A stretch of 64,000 nt of DNA from Clostridia bacterium. Its GTDB lineage: Bacteria > Bacillota > Clostridia > Christensenellales > DTU072. The notes below the pieces were generated by a model. That model saw only the letters and a program-made list of their open reading frames with translations. It made no database searches and had not been told where the DNA came from. The stretch's first letter is position 1; the number at the start of each line of letters is the position of its first letter. The stretch lies in contig JAEDHK010000004.1 of the NCBI GenBank assembly GCA_016297005.1, positions 62,001 to 126,000 of the forward strand, given 5' to 3'. This document shows, one piece after another, positions 33,076 to 43,155 of the stretch. The position numbers and the translations under genes were made by a program.

Positions 33076-36000
33076 TTAATTTTCCTCCGTAATATTGATC
33101 CTGTTTGCAATATCTTCATAGTATTCGATTTCCGAATCAACGATAACTTTAATGCCGGGCGTAACCGTCACGTCGTCGTCGATCGCCGTGATACGTCTGC
33201 CCAGAACGGTCGCACCCCGCAAGTCGAGATCCTCTGTCCCGGTATAAGAAACCAGCGTCCAACTGCCGCCCTTTTCCGCTCTTCCCCGAAGAACGAAGTC
33301 ATGGTAAGAGATCACCGTCTCCAACGCCAGCACAGAGTCGTCTACCGATACGATGGCCTTTCCTGCAAAGTAGCAATCGAGCGACGTTATTTCGGCGTCT
33401 CCGCGATATTGGAGCAGTTTATAAGCGGCGTTCTCTTCCTGCACGAGATAATCTCCGTACAGCATGGTATCCGCGGCGAACGAGAAATAATCGCCCGTTC
33501 CGACCACCCAGTTATTGGTAAAGTTAATAACGTACACCGCCGGAACGATAATACGCAGACCGCCTTTTACGTTCATGCCCGCCTGATAGAAGACGCTGCT
33601 TCCGTAAACGGTGGTCGTTGCGCCGATGGGGTAATTAAAGAGCGCTCTGATACGAGCCAGCGAAGTACAACCGTAGAAAGAACCGTTTCCGATAATACCG
33701 CCGTTTTCGGTAATGGTCTCGTCTTTTCCCGTCGGTTCTCCGATCGTCTTCGGCAACGTAATTTCTTCCAAAGCAGAACAGTTATGGAATAAGTAAGCCG
33801 ATAAGTAGGTCATGTATTGCGGCAAGTGGATGTCGGTAAGGGACGTGCAATTCTCGAAAGCGTGCTCGCCGATTTCCACTTCCGAAGCCGCCTGATAGCT
33901 CCCGACGTCTGCCCCGGGCAAACGGATTTCTCTCAAAGCAGTACACCCGGCAAAGGCGTATTTTCCGATGTTATATACGTGAGAAGTAGGCTTAAAAACA
34001 ACCTTTTCGAGCGTAGGCGTGCCGAAGTAGGCGGCGATCGCCGTTACCCAATACGTCGTGCCGCCCAAAACGATGGAGTCGGGGATCACAAGGTCTTTTT
34101 CCGTTCCGCGATAGGCCGTAAGCGTGACCGTACCCGAAATGACGTTACCACTCGCCTCCCCGTTTATTTCATATGCGAAATCTCCGTAGAACCGACGGGA
34201 AACAACTTGTTTCTGGTTCCACCCTTCCTTCGTCTTATACTTCTCTACCGACGTAAAAGGAACGTATATCTTGGTATTGCTGGTACGGATACCGTCGAAC
34301 ACCGTCCGGTACGTGATGGTTCCGTCAGAATACCCGTTTTGTCCCGGTTCGCGGAAGAGATAAACGGCAAGCAGCTCCTGGCATTCCGCAAAAGCATACC
34401 CTTCGACCACCGTTACCGTCTCCGGCAACATGATCTCGGCAATCGCCGTTTTTCTGAATGCGTACGTGCCGACCTTGGACAGTTTGACGTCCTGTTCTCC
34501 CAGGACTTCTCCGGTATCAAGATAAAAACTGTCGCCATAGCGTACTTCGGTCAGATTGATACACCCGCTGAAACAGTACGCGCCGATGGTAAGAAGTTGC
34601 GCCGGCATACGGAAACGAGTCATCCCCGTACAATCGGCAAAAGCGCTTTCGTTAAAGGTCAGAGCGACCGTTTCGCCATCCTCAACGTAAAAACCGCTCT
34701 GATCGCTCGTATCATAGCCGTTCAGCTGAGTGCAGGAAGCAAAGGCGTACGTATCGATCAACGCAAGAGAGGCAGGTAAACGCACGTTTCTGAGCGCGGA
34801 ACATCCGTAAAACGCGTACGACTCGATCGTCGTCAGACCGACGCCGCTCACTTCGACTTCAATAAGCCCCGCACACCCTCTGAATGCGTCCACGCCGATA
34901 ACGGTTACCGATCCGGGGATAACGACGGACGTCACTTTATCGGAGACAACGTTCCCATTCGAGTTACCCGCTTCCGCCAGGTTCTCTCTCCCGACGCGGA
35001 CGACGTTATAAAAAGTCCCGCGAATATTCACCGTTGACGGGAACGTGACCTCCGTATCGCGCCCTAAATAGCTCAATGCCGTTACCGTCTTTTTCGACGG
35101 GTCTACAATGGCATAAGAAAAATCGTTGACAACGTATTCTTTCGCAACGAGTTTATTAATCGCCGAAGTCACGACGTTATAACCGTCGGTGCCGGAACCC
35201 CACTTCTCTTTATATCTCTTCAAATCGTTCGAGGAAGGAAGAACGACGGATAACTTATCGCAATTTTCAAAAATCTTTTGCGCGCCGTCGGGCACTTCCG
35301 TCACCAGATAGTCGACGGCTTTTGTCGGCTCGTGGTTAAGATACAAGGATGTCATGGTAGAGCAATCGGAAAATGCGCCTTCGCCGAGATAAGCGAGATA
35401 ACAGTTAAATTCGATTGACAACAGCTCGCTATTCTTAGCAAACGCATATTCTTCGACGGTGACGCTCATTCCCTCGGTGCCGGGAATATCGTTATGCTCG
35501 AAAATAACCGAGTTCAGGTTCATCGTCTTTCCTTCGTCGCAGGAAAAAGCGTATCTGCCGATAGCGCGAAGGCTCTTCGGGAAGACGAACGAGGTAATGC
35601 CGGTGCAATTATAGAACGCATGATCGTCGATTTCTTCGAGCGAATAGGCCTCTTTCAACAAGAAATACTTATTGATCGAAGAATAAGCTTCGGTCGCAGG
35701 CAGGTATTCTCCCCCCTCGTAGACGTAAAAGTCGCCGTACCGTTCGGCCCACTCGCCACGGTTAAAATATGTTTTCGCTTCTCCGTCGGCAGACACGTAA
35801 ACTTCGTTCCGGACGGTCACGGAACTCAACTTATCCAAATCGGCAAAAGCGTAAGATCCGATGGTTACAAGAGAAGAAGGCAAGACGATCGAGCGCAAAT
35901 TGACGGCGTACGTGAATGCGTTCGCGTCGATGGTCGTAACGCCGATGTTTATTACGATACTCTCGACAAAAGAGGCAAAAGCGTTTTCTCCGACGGCGGT

Positions 36001-39000
36001 CACGACGACGTTTTCGGCAACGTCCGTTTTCAAATTGACGTGACTCTCGTTACCGATATACGCAACCAGGCGATACTCGTTTCCTTCTATGGGTTCCAAT
36101 ACGTAATTTTTGAATTCCGTAGCCCCTGCCTCGTCGTAAATATAGTCGGCGGATAGGATTTTTTCTATATGATTTCTCCACTTACTGTCCACGCTATAAG
36201 CGTTCAGCGCTTTGCCGGGGACGAAGAAGAAAATGCCGTCCGGTACGGCCACGAAGGTCTTATCTTCGATTGCAGGCACGCTTTCGGACAGACAACGGAT
36301 ATAAACCATGTTGTCGCAGTTGCGGAACAAATAATTGCCGAGCGTAGTAACCGTCGACGGGAATACGGCGGAAAGTAAAGATTCGCAGTCTTCAAAAGCG
36401 TTATTCTTCACTTCTAAAAGTCCCTCTTCAAAGGTCACGGAAGTCAACTTTGCGTCATCCGAAAAAGCGTAAGAACCGATCACTTCCAGACGTTTGGGCA
36501 GATTCACGCTTTCCAGGCTCGCGCACCCGGCAAAAGCATAGTTGCCGATACTGACGACGCTGCTGTTTTCATCAAACAAAATGTTTTTCAGACTCGTACA
36601 GCCGTCGAACGCATAGTTCTTGATGCCCGTCACGTTTTCGCCAATCACAACCGTTTCTAATGCGGTACATCCGCGGAAAGCGCCGTTGGATACCGTCTTG
36701 ATACCGGAAGAAAGAACGACGGATCGAAGCGACTTATTGTTTCTGAACGCGTCCTTGGCAACGCCCGTAATTTCATAATACGATCCGCCGCCGGTCATAC
36801 TGCCGGGAATGACGAGATCGATCTCGGAGCCGAGATAGGCCGAAACGTAATACTTGCCGGAATTCTGAGCCGTCAATACAAAACCGTTTAAGTTAACGCT
36901 ATACGCTTGCACGTCGGAAACGCCCCACTCGTTTTTGTACAAAGAAACAAGGTTGGACGCAACGTAAATAACGACGTTGCCCGTTTCTTCCAGGCTCCTG
37001 CTGCCGAGCGTCACGACGTTGCTGCCGTTATAGCGGATCAAAACGCCCGTCAGATACTCGTTCCCATAAAAAGCGTAATCGCCGATAGAACGAACCGACT
37101 CGGGAAGTTCCGCCACGGCTCCCGTCTTGCCCGCCGGATAAAACACGATCTCCGTTTCGTCTTTGTTATAGAGCACGTTGTCGCGGATAGTATAATTGCC
37201 GGTTCCCGTTTCGGTTACGTTAAAGTCTTCCAACTCGGTCGCATTATACGCAAAACCCGTACCAAGGGTCATTGCGCTCGCATTCAGCGTGAAATGGCGC
37301 AAGGAAGAACAATCGCCGAACGCAAAATCGCCGAACGTAAGCGCGCCTGTCGCAACGACGTACGCCGTATCGAGAGCGGCGCAAGACAAGAAGGAGTTTT
37401 CGCCCACGGTCAGATCGCCGTTATTATATACGACCAAAGACGTCAATGCGGACTTGCAAAAAGCGTATTCTTCGATTTTGTCGACCACAAGAATGGCGTC
37501 GGCAGGGAACGAAACACCCGTTCTGTTGGCGATGCGCACTACGCCGCTGTTATAAAAAGCATAGCCGCCGATCTCCGTGACTCCGCCGCCGATAAAGACG
37601 TCGGTCATATTCTTATCGTTGCGGAAAGTTCCCGCGGGGAGAACGTCGAACTTACCGTCGATGACGGCCGAATTCAAAGAAGAGATATCGCAAAAAGCGT
37701 TTTCTCCCATGAAGCGAACTCTTCCGTTGATATCAACGTGGGTCAGCCGCGTTTCGGAGAAGGCATAATCGCCTATTTCCAATTCGTAATAAGTAACGTA
37801 TCTGTCGTCGACGCACACGTAATAGGTTTCGTCTTCGCTGCCGGACACCGTAGATTCCGCAAAAGAGAAGTATTCCACGCTCTGCTCGTACTTTTGAGCG
37901 AGATTCAGCACGTATCTGCACACGTACGTGCCCTCGCAAGAAGCCCCCTCCGTCGGCGCCGATACCGGCGTTACCGAGTAGTAATCGACGTTCATCTGAT
38001 ACGTCCCGGTCGCAGGCACGTAAGCGTCCGCCTCCGGACGGTACACGAACAATTCCCGATCGATGTCGCCGTTCAGCGTCCATCCCGTGTATAAAGTAAG
38101 GGTATAATACGTTTCCGCTCGACGGTAAGTACCGGTGGCGGCAAAAAAGTTCTTAACGTATACGTCTCTGAGGATGTTCGCGCCCGGTACATAGTCGTCC
38201 AACTTCGTCTTCTTGTAGTGCGTGTCAGTATAGAAGAAATCCGACAGATTTTCCGAGCGATAAAAAGCGTAATCGCCGATGGAAACGCAGTTATCCGGGA
38301 GTTCGACGACCGTCAGATTGACGGCTTCTGCAAAAGCATAGTCGCCGATCGTAAGCGGGTAAAGTCCTTCTTCAAAAGAAATCTCATATAAACAAGTACC
38401 GTAATAGGCTCTCGTTCCGATCTCCGTAACATACCCGGGAACGGTCAAAGAATCCAATCTAGCGTCTCCCAAAAACGCTTCTTCGGGGATAACCAACGTC
38501 TCCGCCACCGTGAGCTCGTCCGGGAAGTAGAAATACTTTAATCTCGTATTGTTGGAAAAAACGCCCTCTCCCAAACTGACGACGTTGGCCGGCAACGAAA
38601 TTTCGTAAAGGAAGTGGATGCCGGACAAAGCGCGTCCGTCTAGCGTCAACCCGCGACTGCCTTCGGTAAATAAAACGCGTTCGACGTTGTAGCAATTTCT
38701 GAAAGCGTTTTCTCCCAGATAGATCAGACGCGCAGGCAACGTGACTTCTTGCAGAAAGGTGTCGTCCTCAAAGACGGAATTCCCCAAAGAAAGGGTGTTA
38801 TCCAATCCCGCCACGGTATCTGTGAAGTCGATATCTGACAAAGAGAAGCAAGACGCAAACGCGCCGGCGCCGATGGACGTGACGCGGTTTGCCACGACGA
38901 TCGATTCGAGCGTGGTATGGAAAAATGCATAATCGCCGATGGTAATAGAGTTATCGCCCGACGTCCCCGTGACGTACTCGATACCGTCTATTTTGTCGCC

Positions 39001-42000
39001 GTTACGATAATAATCGCGGCTGATCTCCAAAGACGAAAGCGCACAGTTCTCGAACGCGTGCGCGCCTACGGTCTGTACGCGGGAAGAAAGAGTCACTTCG
39101 GTTAAGCCGCTGTCGGCGAAGGCATAATCGCCGATCGTGACGAGTACCATCGTTACTTTGGTATCAACGGACGCGTTGTCGATAAAGGTAAGCTTCGTCA
39201 GCGTCGCCCCGTAAAATGCATAATCCTGAATAACCGCTACGCTGCTCGGTATCTCTACCGGGCCGCCCATTTTTGCCGTCGGAAAAGCATACAGATTGGA
39301 TAGATCACGATAATAGACGACTCCCCCTTCGGTCAATAATTCGTTCTCGTTTCCATTAGGAAAACTGAACTCCGAAAGAGAGGTACAACCGAAAAACGGG
39401 TTTTTTACAAAGCCTTTCCCTTCCGTTTTCAGTCCCAAAGAAGACGGAAGAGCCAGCGCGTGATCTCTGCCCAAAGAAGTACAACCGTAAAAGCTATTTT
39501 CTCCGAAAGTATGGAGAGAAGTATTGGTGGGATTGTCGTAAGTTATATTCCGGAGCGAGGTGCAGCCGAAAAACGCTTTTGCGCTGATCGCCTGCAAATT
39601 TTCCGGGATGGAAATTTCGGTTACGGAAGCACATCCGGAAAAGGCCCCTTCCCCCAGCGTCAACAGGGAAGACGGGAGCAATTTAGAAATGCCCACGCCG
39701 CCGAGAAGCGATCTGCATCCGGCAAAAGCATAATCGCCGATAGACTCGATCGTCTGACGAGAGTCCTCCATACGGGCGTTAAAATTAACGGATTTCAATG
39801 CGGTGCAACCGTATAAAGCATAGTCGCCGATCGTCTTGATATTGTACGTAAAACTGATTCCCGTCAACGCCGTACAGCCGTACAAAAATCCTTCCGGCAC
39901 TTCCGAATAGACGTTTACCGGAGAAAAACTGAAATTCTTTAAAGACGTACAGTCGGCAAAAGCGTATTTTCCCAGCGTATAGTTCTTGCCGTATAAAGAA
40001 AAGGCTTTTTCGGCGGAAACGAGCTTGCCGCGGAGAGTGAATTCCATGATAGACGTATTACAGAACGCCCTTTCGCCCAGACACTCGAGAGAAGACAGGT
40101 CGTTGGTCGTCAACTCCATCTTCATCTTTTTCGTCAGGCCGCAAAACGCATAATCGCCGATAAACTTTAACGTATCGGGCAAATAGACGGACCCGAGTTC
40201 CGTACAGTCGCAAAACGCATAGTCGCCGATGGATACCAAAGCGGTTTCGTTGACGTTCAGTCCGAATTCATACAAAGAAGAACACCCGTAGAATGCGTAC
40301 TTTCCGATCGAAGCCGTGCTTTCGGGCAGAGTAATGCTTCTGAGCGACTTGCACCCATAAAACGCATAATCGCCGATAGCGGTCACGTTCTTCCCCGCAA
40401 AATTCAGCTCGGTAAGCGCAACGTCGTTTTCAAACGCTCTGTCAGAAAAGTTGATTAATTGCTTCGGGAAAGTAACGGTTTGTATCTTTTGGCAATCGGC
40501 GAAGGCTCCGCTGAGGACGTTTGCCAAAGAGGACTCTTCTCCGAAAGTAACGTTTTCCAACGCATCGCACCCTCGGAAGCAATCTCTGCCTATCGTCACA
40601 ACGGAGTCGGAGAAAGAAACGGAAACCAGGTTCTTGTTCCCACGGAAAGCGTTATCGGAAATCTGCGCAACGCCCGCGGGAATGACAAAAGTATCCTTTC
40701 CGCAAAGAGGATAATAATAGAGAATCCTGCCGTTTGAAGAATAAACGGCGCCGTCGACGGCATTGAAGTTCCCGCCGGCATACACGCGGATATCGGTCAG
40801 ACCGCTTTCCGCAAAAGATAGATAATTAATGCCCGTCATCACGGACGGAAGAAGCAACCGCTGCAAGTCTTTGCAACGGAAAAACCCGTAAGAACCAATC
40901 TCCGACAAAACGGAACCGGAACCGACCGAAAAGTCGGATAACGCCATATCGGTCTCGTACCACGCTTCGGTTTGCCAAAGCGAAGGAAGACTCGCTTTTA
41001 CGTCGTTTCCGATCTTCGCGTTCGTCTTCCGTAACGTCAGACCGGAAAAAGCATAATCGTCCACAACCGTAACGCGATCGGTCAGATTAAACGAAGTAAG
41101 CGCGGTACATCCGGCAAAAGCGCCCCTGCCGATATAGGACAGATCGGACCCGCGACTGACGACTTTTTCCAATGCGGTACAATCGGAAAACGCCCACGCG
41201 CCGATCGTTCTCAACCCTTTCGGCAGGTATACGGCCGTCAACACCGTCGACTTAAAGACGCGCAAAGAAGAAACGCTTCTTTCGCCGTGATCCGCATAGC
41301 CGATAGCGGTAACGTTTTTGCCGCCGATCCGCTCGGGAATACCGATCTCCTGTTGATACATTCCTTCGGTAGTCAATCCGGTAATCACGACGCTCGTGAC
41401 GCCGCCCTGCGTTTCTTCACGGTAAATAAGATAATTCGTGCTGTCCGGAACAGAACGGAACTGCGCATAATACTTGACGTCGGAAGATGATATTTTGTCG
41501 GGTAAAGAAGCGACGATGTCGCCCCCTTCTCTTATACTCCAACCGACAAAATAGGCGTCCTCCGCCGGAGTCGGGTCATCCGGTTGTCCGATAGCGGTCC
41601 CCACCGCTCCGCTGTAATATGCGTAGCGATTTCCCATTACGATGTATTCCACCGAAAAGGTATCCGGATCAACGTCAACGGAAGATCTCTTTTTCGCCTG
41701 AATCGCCAAGCCTCTCGTTACGGAAAAAGTTTCGTATTCCCAATAATATTCGGGGTATTCTTCCAGCGAGGGATAATCCGCCGCGGTGATCATATCGCCC
41801 AGATAACATTTTTTATTGAGAAGCGTTCTGCTTTCGACGCGGAAAGAAATGGTATAATAAATTTCTTCCCAACCGGCGTAAAAAGTGGTGTTTTCGGTGG
41901 GATATTTATCTTTCGGTAAAGGATTAGGAACGGCTTGCGTCAAAGCTTCATCGAAAAACCAGCCTATGAAGTCGTAATTTTCTCTCGTCGTCTTGGGCAG

Positions 42001-42159
42001 ATCGATCGATTCCGCCTCCTGATCGAGCGTGATCGTCTTACACTTGGTACCGCCCTGCGCGTCAAAAGTAATCTTGACTTCCTGATTTCCGTTACAGGAT
42101 ACGAGCATGGCAAAAAGCATCGTTATCACACAGATAAAAAAGAATGTTTTTTTCTTCAT
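33076..42159 (-). CDS. Giant BspA-like leucine-rich-repeat surface lipoprotein (3027 residues)
   Basis: The signal peptide ends in a lipobox (AMLVSC, Cys22), so the protein should be anchored outside the membrane. An InlB/Listeria-Bacteroides-type repeat follows (about residues 27-100, ending YAGW). The rest is mostly LRR_5/BspA-type repeats of about 23 residues, with cores such as SIGDYAFYGCTSL. The repeats are organised in blocks: cap-like segments with an aromatic Tyr/Trp pattern lie near residues 1740, 1990, 2320, 2630 and 2875. Each is followed by a beta segment of the kind LTAYRGTEKDLVIPDSI that opens the next block. Around residues 1330-1460 and again near 2140-2160 the LRRs are interrupted by Tyr-rich insertions. 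BspA-like proteins bind host matrix or other cells. I chose the ATG at 42159 because of GGAG seven bases upstream and a promoter whose transcript starts near 42206. Confidence 0.9.
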   Translation of the reverse strand: MKKKTFFFICVITMLFAMLVSCNGNQEVKITFDAQGGTKCKTITLDQEAESIDLPKTTRENYDFIGWFFDEALTQAVPNPLPKDKYPTENTTFYAGWEEIYYTISFRVESRTLLNKKCYLGDMITAADYPSLEEYPEYYWEYETFSVTRGLAIQAKKRSSVDVDPDTFSVEYIVMGNRYAYYSGAVGTAIGQPDDPTPAEDAYFVGWSIREGGDIVASLPDKISSSDVKYYAQFRSVPDSTNYLIYREETQGGVTSVVITGLTTEGMYQQEIGIPERIGGKNVTAIGYADHGERSVSSLRVFKSTVLTAVYLPKGLRTIGAWAFSDCTALEKVVSRGSDLSYIGRGAFAGCTALTSFNLTDRVTVVDDYAFSGLTLRKTNAKIGNDVKASLPSLWQTEAWYETDMALSDFSVGSGSVLSEIGSYGFFRCKDLQRLLLPSVMTGINYLSFAESGLTDIRVYAGGNFNAVDGAVYSSNGRILYYYPLCGKDTFVIPAGVAQISDNAFRGNKNLVSVSFSDSVVTIGRDCFRGCDALENVTFGEESSLANVLSGAFADCQKIQTVTFPKQLINFSDRAFENDVALTELNFAGKNVTAIGDYAFYGCKSLRSITLPESTASIGKYAFYGCSSLYEFGLNVNETALVSIGDYAFCDCTELGSVYLPDTLKFIGDYAFCGLTKKMKMELTTNDLSSLECLGERAFCNTSIMEFTLRGKLVSAEKAFSLYGKNYTLGKYAFADCTSLKNFSFSPVNVYSEVPEGFLYGCTALTGISFTYNIKTIGDYALYGCTALKSVNFNARMEDSRQTIESIGDYAFAGCRSLLGGVGISKLLPSSLLTLGEGAFSGCASVTEISIPENLQAISAKAFFGCTSLRNITYDNPTNTSLHTFGENSFYGCTSLGRDHALALPSSLGLKTEGKGFVKNPFFGCTSLSEFSFPNGNENELLTEGGVVYYRDLSNLYAFPTAKMGGPVEIPSSVAVIQDYAFYGATLTKLTFIDNASVDTKVTMVLVTIGDYAFADSGLTEVTLSSRVQTVGAHAFENCALSSLEISRDYYRNGDKIDGIEYVTGTSGDNSITIGDYAFFHTTLESIVVANRVTSIGAGAFASCFSLSDIDFTDTVAGLDNTLSLGNSVFEDDTFLQEVTLPARLIYLGENAFRNCYNVERVLFTEGSRGLTLDGRALSGIHFLYEISLPANVVSLGEGVFSNNTRLKYFYFPDELTVAETLVIPEEAFLGDARLDSLTVPGYVTEIGTRAYYGTCLYEISFEEGLYPLTIGDYAFAEAVNLTVVELPDNCVSIGDYAFYRSENLSDFFYTDTHYKKTKLDDYVPGANILRDVYVKNFFAATGTYRRAETYYTLTLYTGWTLNGDIDRELFVYRPEADAYVPATGTYQMNVDYYSVTPVSAPTEGASCEGTYVCRYVLNLAQKYEQSVEYFSFAESTVSGSEDETYYVCVDDRYVTYYELEIGDYAFSETRLTHVDINGRVRFMGENAFCDISSLNSAVIDGKFDVLPAGTFRNDKNMTDVFIGGGVTEIGGYAFYNSGVVRIANRTGVSFPADAILVVDKIEEYAFCKSALTSLVVYNNGDLTVGENSFLSCAALDTAYVVATGALTFGDFAFGDCSSLRHFTLNASAMTLGTGFAYNATELEDFNVTETGTGNYTIRDNVLYNKDETEIVFYPAGKTGAVAELPESVRSIGDYAFYGNEYLTGVLIRYNGSNVVTLGSRSLEETGNVVIYVASNLVSLYKNEWGVSDVQAYSVNLNGFVLTAQNSGKYYVSAYLGSEIDLVIPGSMTGGGSYYEITGVAKDAFRNNKSLRSVVLSSGIKTVSNGAFRGCTALETVVIGENVTGIKNYAFDGCTSLKNILFDENSSVVSIGNYAFAGCASLESVNLPKRLEVIGSYAFSDDAKLTSVTFEEGLLEVKNNAFEDCESLLSAVFPSTVTTLGNYLFRNCDNMVYIRCLSESVPAIEDKTFVAVPDGIFFFVPGKALNAYSVDSKWRNHIEKILSADYIYDEAGATEFKNYVLEPIEGNEYRLVAYIGNESHVNLKTDVAENVVVTAVGENAFASFVESIVINIGVTTIDANAFTYAVNLRSIVLPSSLVTIGSYAFADLDKLSSVTVRNEVYVSADGEAKTYFNRGEWAERYGDFYVYEGGEYLPATEAYSSINKYFLLKEAYSLEEIDDHAFYNCTGITSFVFPKSLRAIGRYAFSCDEGKTMNLNSVIFEHNDIPGTEGMSVTVEEYAFAKNSELLSIEFNCYLAYLGEGAFSDCSTMTSLYLNHEPTKAVDYLVTEVPDGAQKIFENCDKLSVVLPSSNDLKRYKEKWGSGTDGYNVVTSAINKLVAKEYVVNDFSYAIVDPSKKTVTALSYLGRDTEVTFPSTVNIRGTFYNVVRVGRENLAEAGNSNGNVVSDKVTSVVIPGSVTVIGVDAFRGCAGLIEVEVSGVGLTTIESYAFYGCSALRNVRLPASLALIDTYAFASCTQLNGYDTSDQSGFYVEDGETVALTFNESAFADCTGMTRFRMPAQLLTIGAYCFSGCINLTEVRYGDSFYLDTGEVLGEQDVKLSKVGTYAFRKTAIAEIMLPETVTVVEGYAFAECQELLAVYLFREPGQNGYSDGTITYRTVFDGIRTSNTKIYVPFTSVEKYKTKEGWNQKQVVSRRFYGDFAYEINGEASGNVISGTVTLTAYRGTEKDLVIPDSIVLGGTTYWVTAIAAYFGTPTLEKVVFKPTSHVYNIGKYAFAGCTALREIRLPGADVGSYQAASEVEIGEHAFENCTSLTDIHLPQYMTYLSAYLFHNCSALEEITLPKTIGEPTGKDETITENGGIIGNGSFYGCTSLARIRALFNYPIGATTTVYGSSVFYQAGMNVKGGLRIIVPAVYVINFTNNWVVGTGDYFSFAADTMLYGDYLVQEENAAYKLLQYRGDAEITSLDCYFAGKAIVSVDDSVLALETVISYHDFVLRGRAEKGGSWTLVSYTGTEDLDLRGATVLGRRITAIDDDVTVTPGIKVIVDSEIEYYEDIANRINITEEN

Positions 42160-42212
42160 GCCCGATCTCCTCACTCCACGCGCATACGCGTGAAAACATT
42201 TATTCATAGTAT

Positions 42213-42241
42213 ATAATACTATGCGATCGCGTTTTTGTCAA
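42213..42241 (-). promoter_or_regulatory. Promoter of the giant LRR gene and downstream operon
   Basis: TTGACA (42241-42236), 17 bases, TATTAT (42218-42213) on the minus strand. It appears to be the only strong promoter for the run of genes down to mfd, as no terminator or second consensus promoter was seen between them. Confidence 0.85.
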
Positions 42242-42302
42242 TACGGCTTATATGTTTAAGCTTGTGTACATGTAGAATTGCCAGAAAGGTTCCGCAATAT
42301 CA

Positions 42303-42332
42303 TTGACGGTAAAACCGGAATAATATTATAAT
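42303..42332 (+). promoter_or_regulatory. Promoter of nagB
   Basis: TTGACG (42303-42308), 18 bases, TATAAT (42327-42332). GGAGG lies 7 bases before the ATG at 42375. Confidence 0.85.
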
Positions 42333-42374
42333 ATCGTCGGCCGAAACGTTCGGTTGCTCATTATGGAGGTAAAT

Positions 42375-43097
42375 ATGAAAATCGTCATCGCGCACTCGGA
42401 AGAGGAATTCGGCAAGTTGGCTTTTGCCGAGATCAGAGAGGTCGTTTATCAGGATCCTGCCTGCACGCTCGGTCTTGCCACAGGCTCCACTCCCATTCCC
42501 CTGTATAAAGAAATGGTTAAAGATCATCAAGAAAACGGCACTTCTTACGGCAAGGTCAGGACGTTCAATCTCGACGAGTACGTCGGTCTTCCCAAAGAAC
42601 ACCCTGAAAGCTATATATCTTTTATGACGCGGAACCTCTTTTCGCACGTGGATATCGACATGAAAAACGTCAACATTCCCAACGGACTCGCTCCCGATAT
42701 CACAGCCGAATGCGCCCGCTACTCCTCCCTTCTCGATAAAGTCTCCGTAGACGTTCAGGTTCTCGGCATCGGTGCCAACGGACATATCGCTTTTAACGAG
42801 CCGGGAACTCCTTTCGACAGCAAAACCCATCAGGTTTTTCTTACCCAAAAGACCATCAGCGATAACGCGCGTTTCTTTGACTCTATCGATCAGGTGCCAA
42901 AGTCGGCTCTGACGATGGGTATCGGCGAGATCATGAACGCCAAAAAACTCCTTATGCTCGCCGCCGGAAGCAACAAGGCCGACGCCGTTTATAAGATGAT
43001 CAAAGGCCCCGTCGACCCCTCCTGCCCCGCTTCGATCCTGCAAAAACATCCCGACGTCGTTATTGTTCTCGACCGGGCCGCCGCAGCAAAATTATAA
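42375..43097 (+). CDS. nagB: Glucosamine-6-phosphate deaminase
   Basis: A 240-residue NagB. GLATGSTP (33-40) binds the phosphate, NLDEYVG carries the base Asp67, and GIGANGHIAFNEP (131-143) holds the ring-opening histidine (His137). It converts glucosamine-6-phosphate to fructose-6-phosphate and ammonia, linking amino-sugar catabolism to glycolysis. The start at 42375 has TGGAGGTAAAT directly upstream; seven codons further upstream are possible but unlikely. It stands alone, without nagA, and is followed by a long hairpin. Length is typical of the short Bacillota form. Confidence 0.95.
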   Translation: MKIVIAHSEEEFGKLAFAEIREVVYQDPACTLGLATGSTPIPLYKEMVKDHQENGTSYGKVRTFNLDEYVGLPKEHPESYISFMTRNLFSHVDIDMKNVNIPNGLAPDITAECARYSSLLDKVSVDVQVLGIGANGHIAFNEPGTPFDSKTHQVFLTQKTISDNARFFDSIDQVPKSALTMGIGEIMNAKKLLMLAAGSNKADAVYKMIKGPVDPSCPASILQKHPDVVIVLDRAAAAKL

Positions 43098-43110
43098 TTT
43101 ATATAAAATA

Positions 43111-43155
43111 CGCGAGAGGAAAACCTTTTTCGACAAAAAGTTTCTTCCTCTCGCG
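43111..43155 (+). terminator. Long hairpin after nagB
   Basis: CGCGAGAGGAA (43111-43121) pairs with TTCCTCTCGCG (43145-43155). The inner CTTTTT and AAAAAG also pair, making a nearly continuous stem of about 20 pairs with a short CGAC loop. No T-run follows on plus, so it may protect the 3' end or terminate in some other way. Confidence 0.55.

Noticed and set aside
36907..38094. Plus-strand frame of 395 codons, and others, opposite the giant LRR gene
   Set aside because: Antisense to a clear repeat protein. Regular LRR codons keep the opposite frame open.
33480..42000. CRISPR array or direct-repeat locus in the highly repetitive stretch
   Set aside because: The repeats are degenerate, in frame, and encode LRR units; there are no constant repeats with unique spacers.
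42159..42207. Earlier start of the giant LRR gene at 42207
   Set aside because: It coincides with the predicted transcript start and would bury the lipoprotein signal 16 residues inside.
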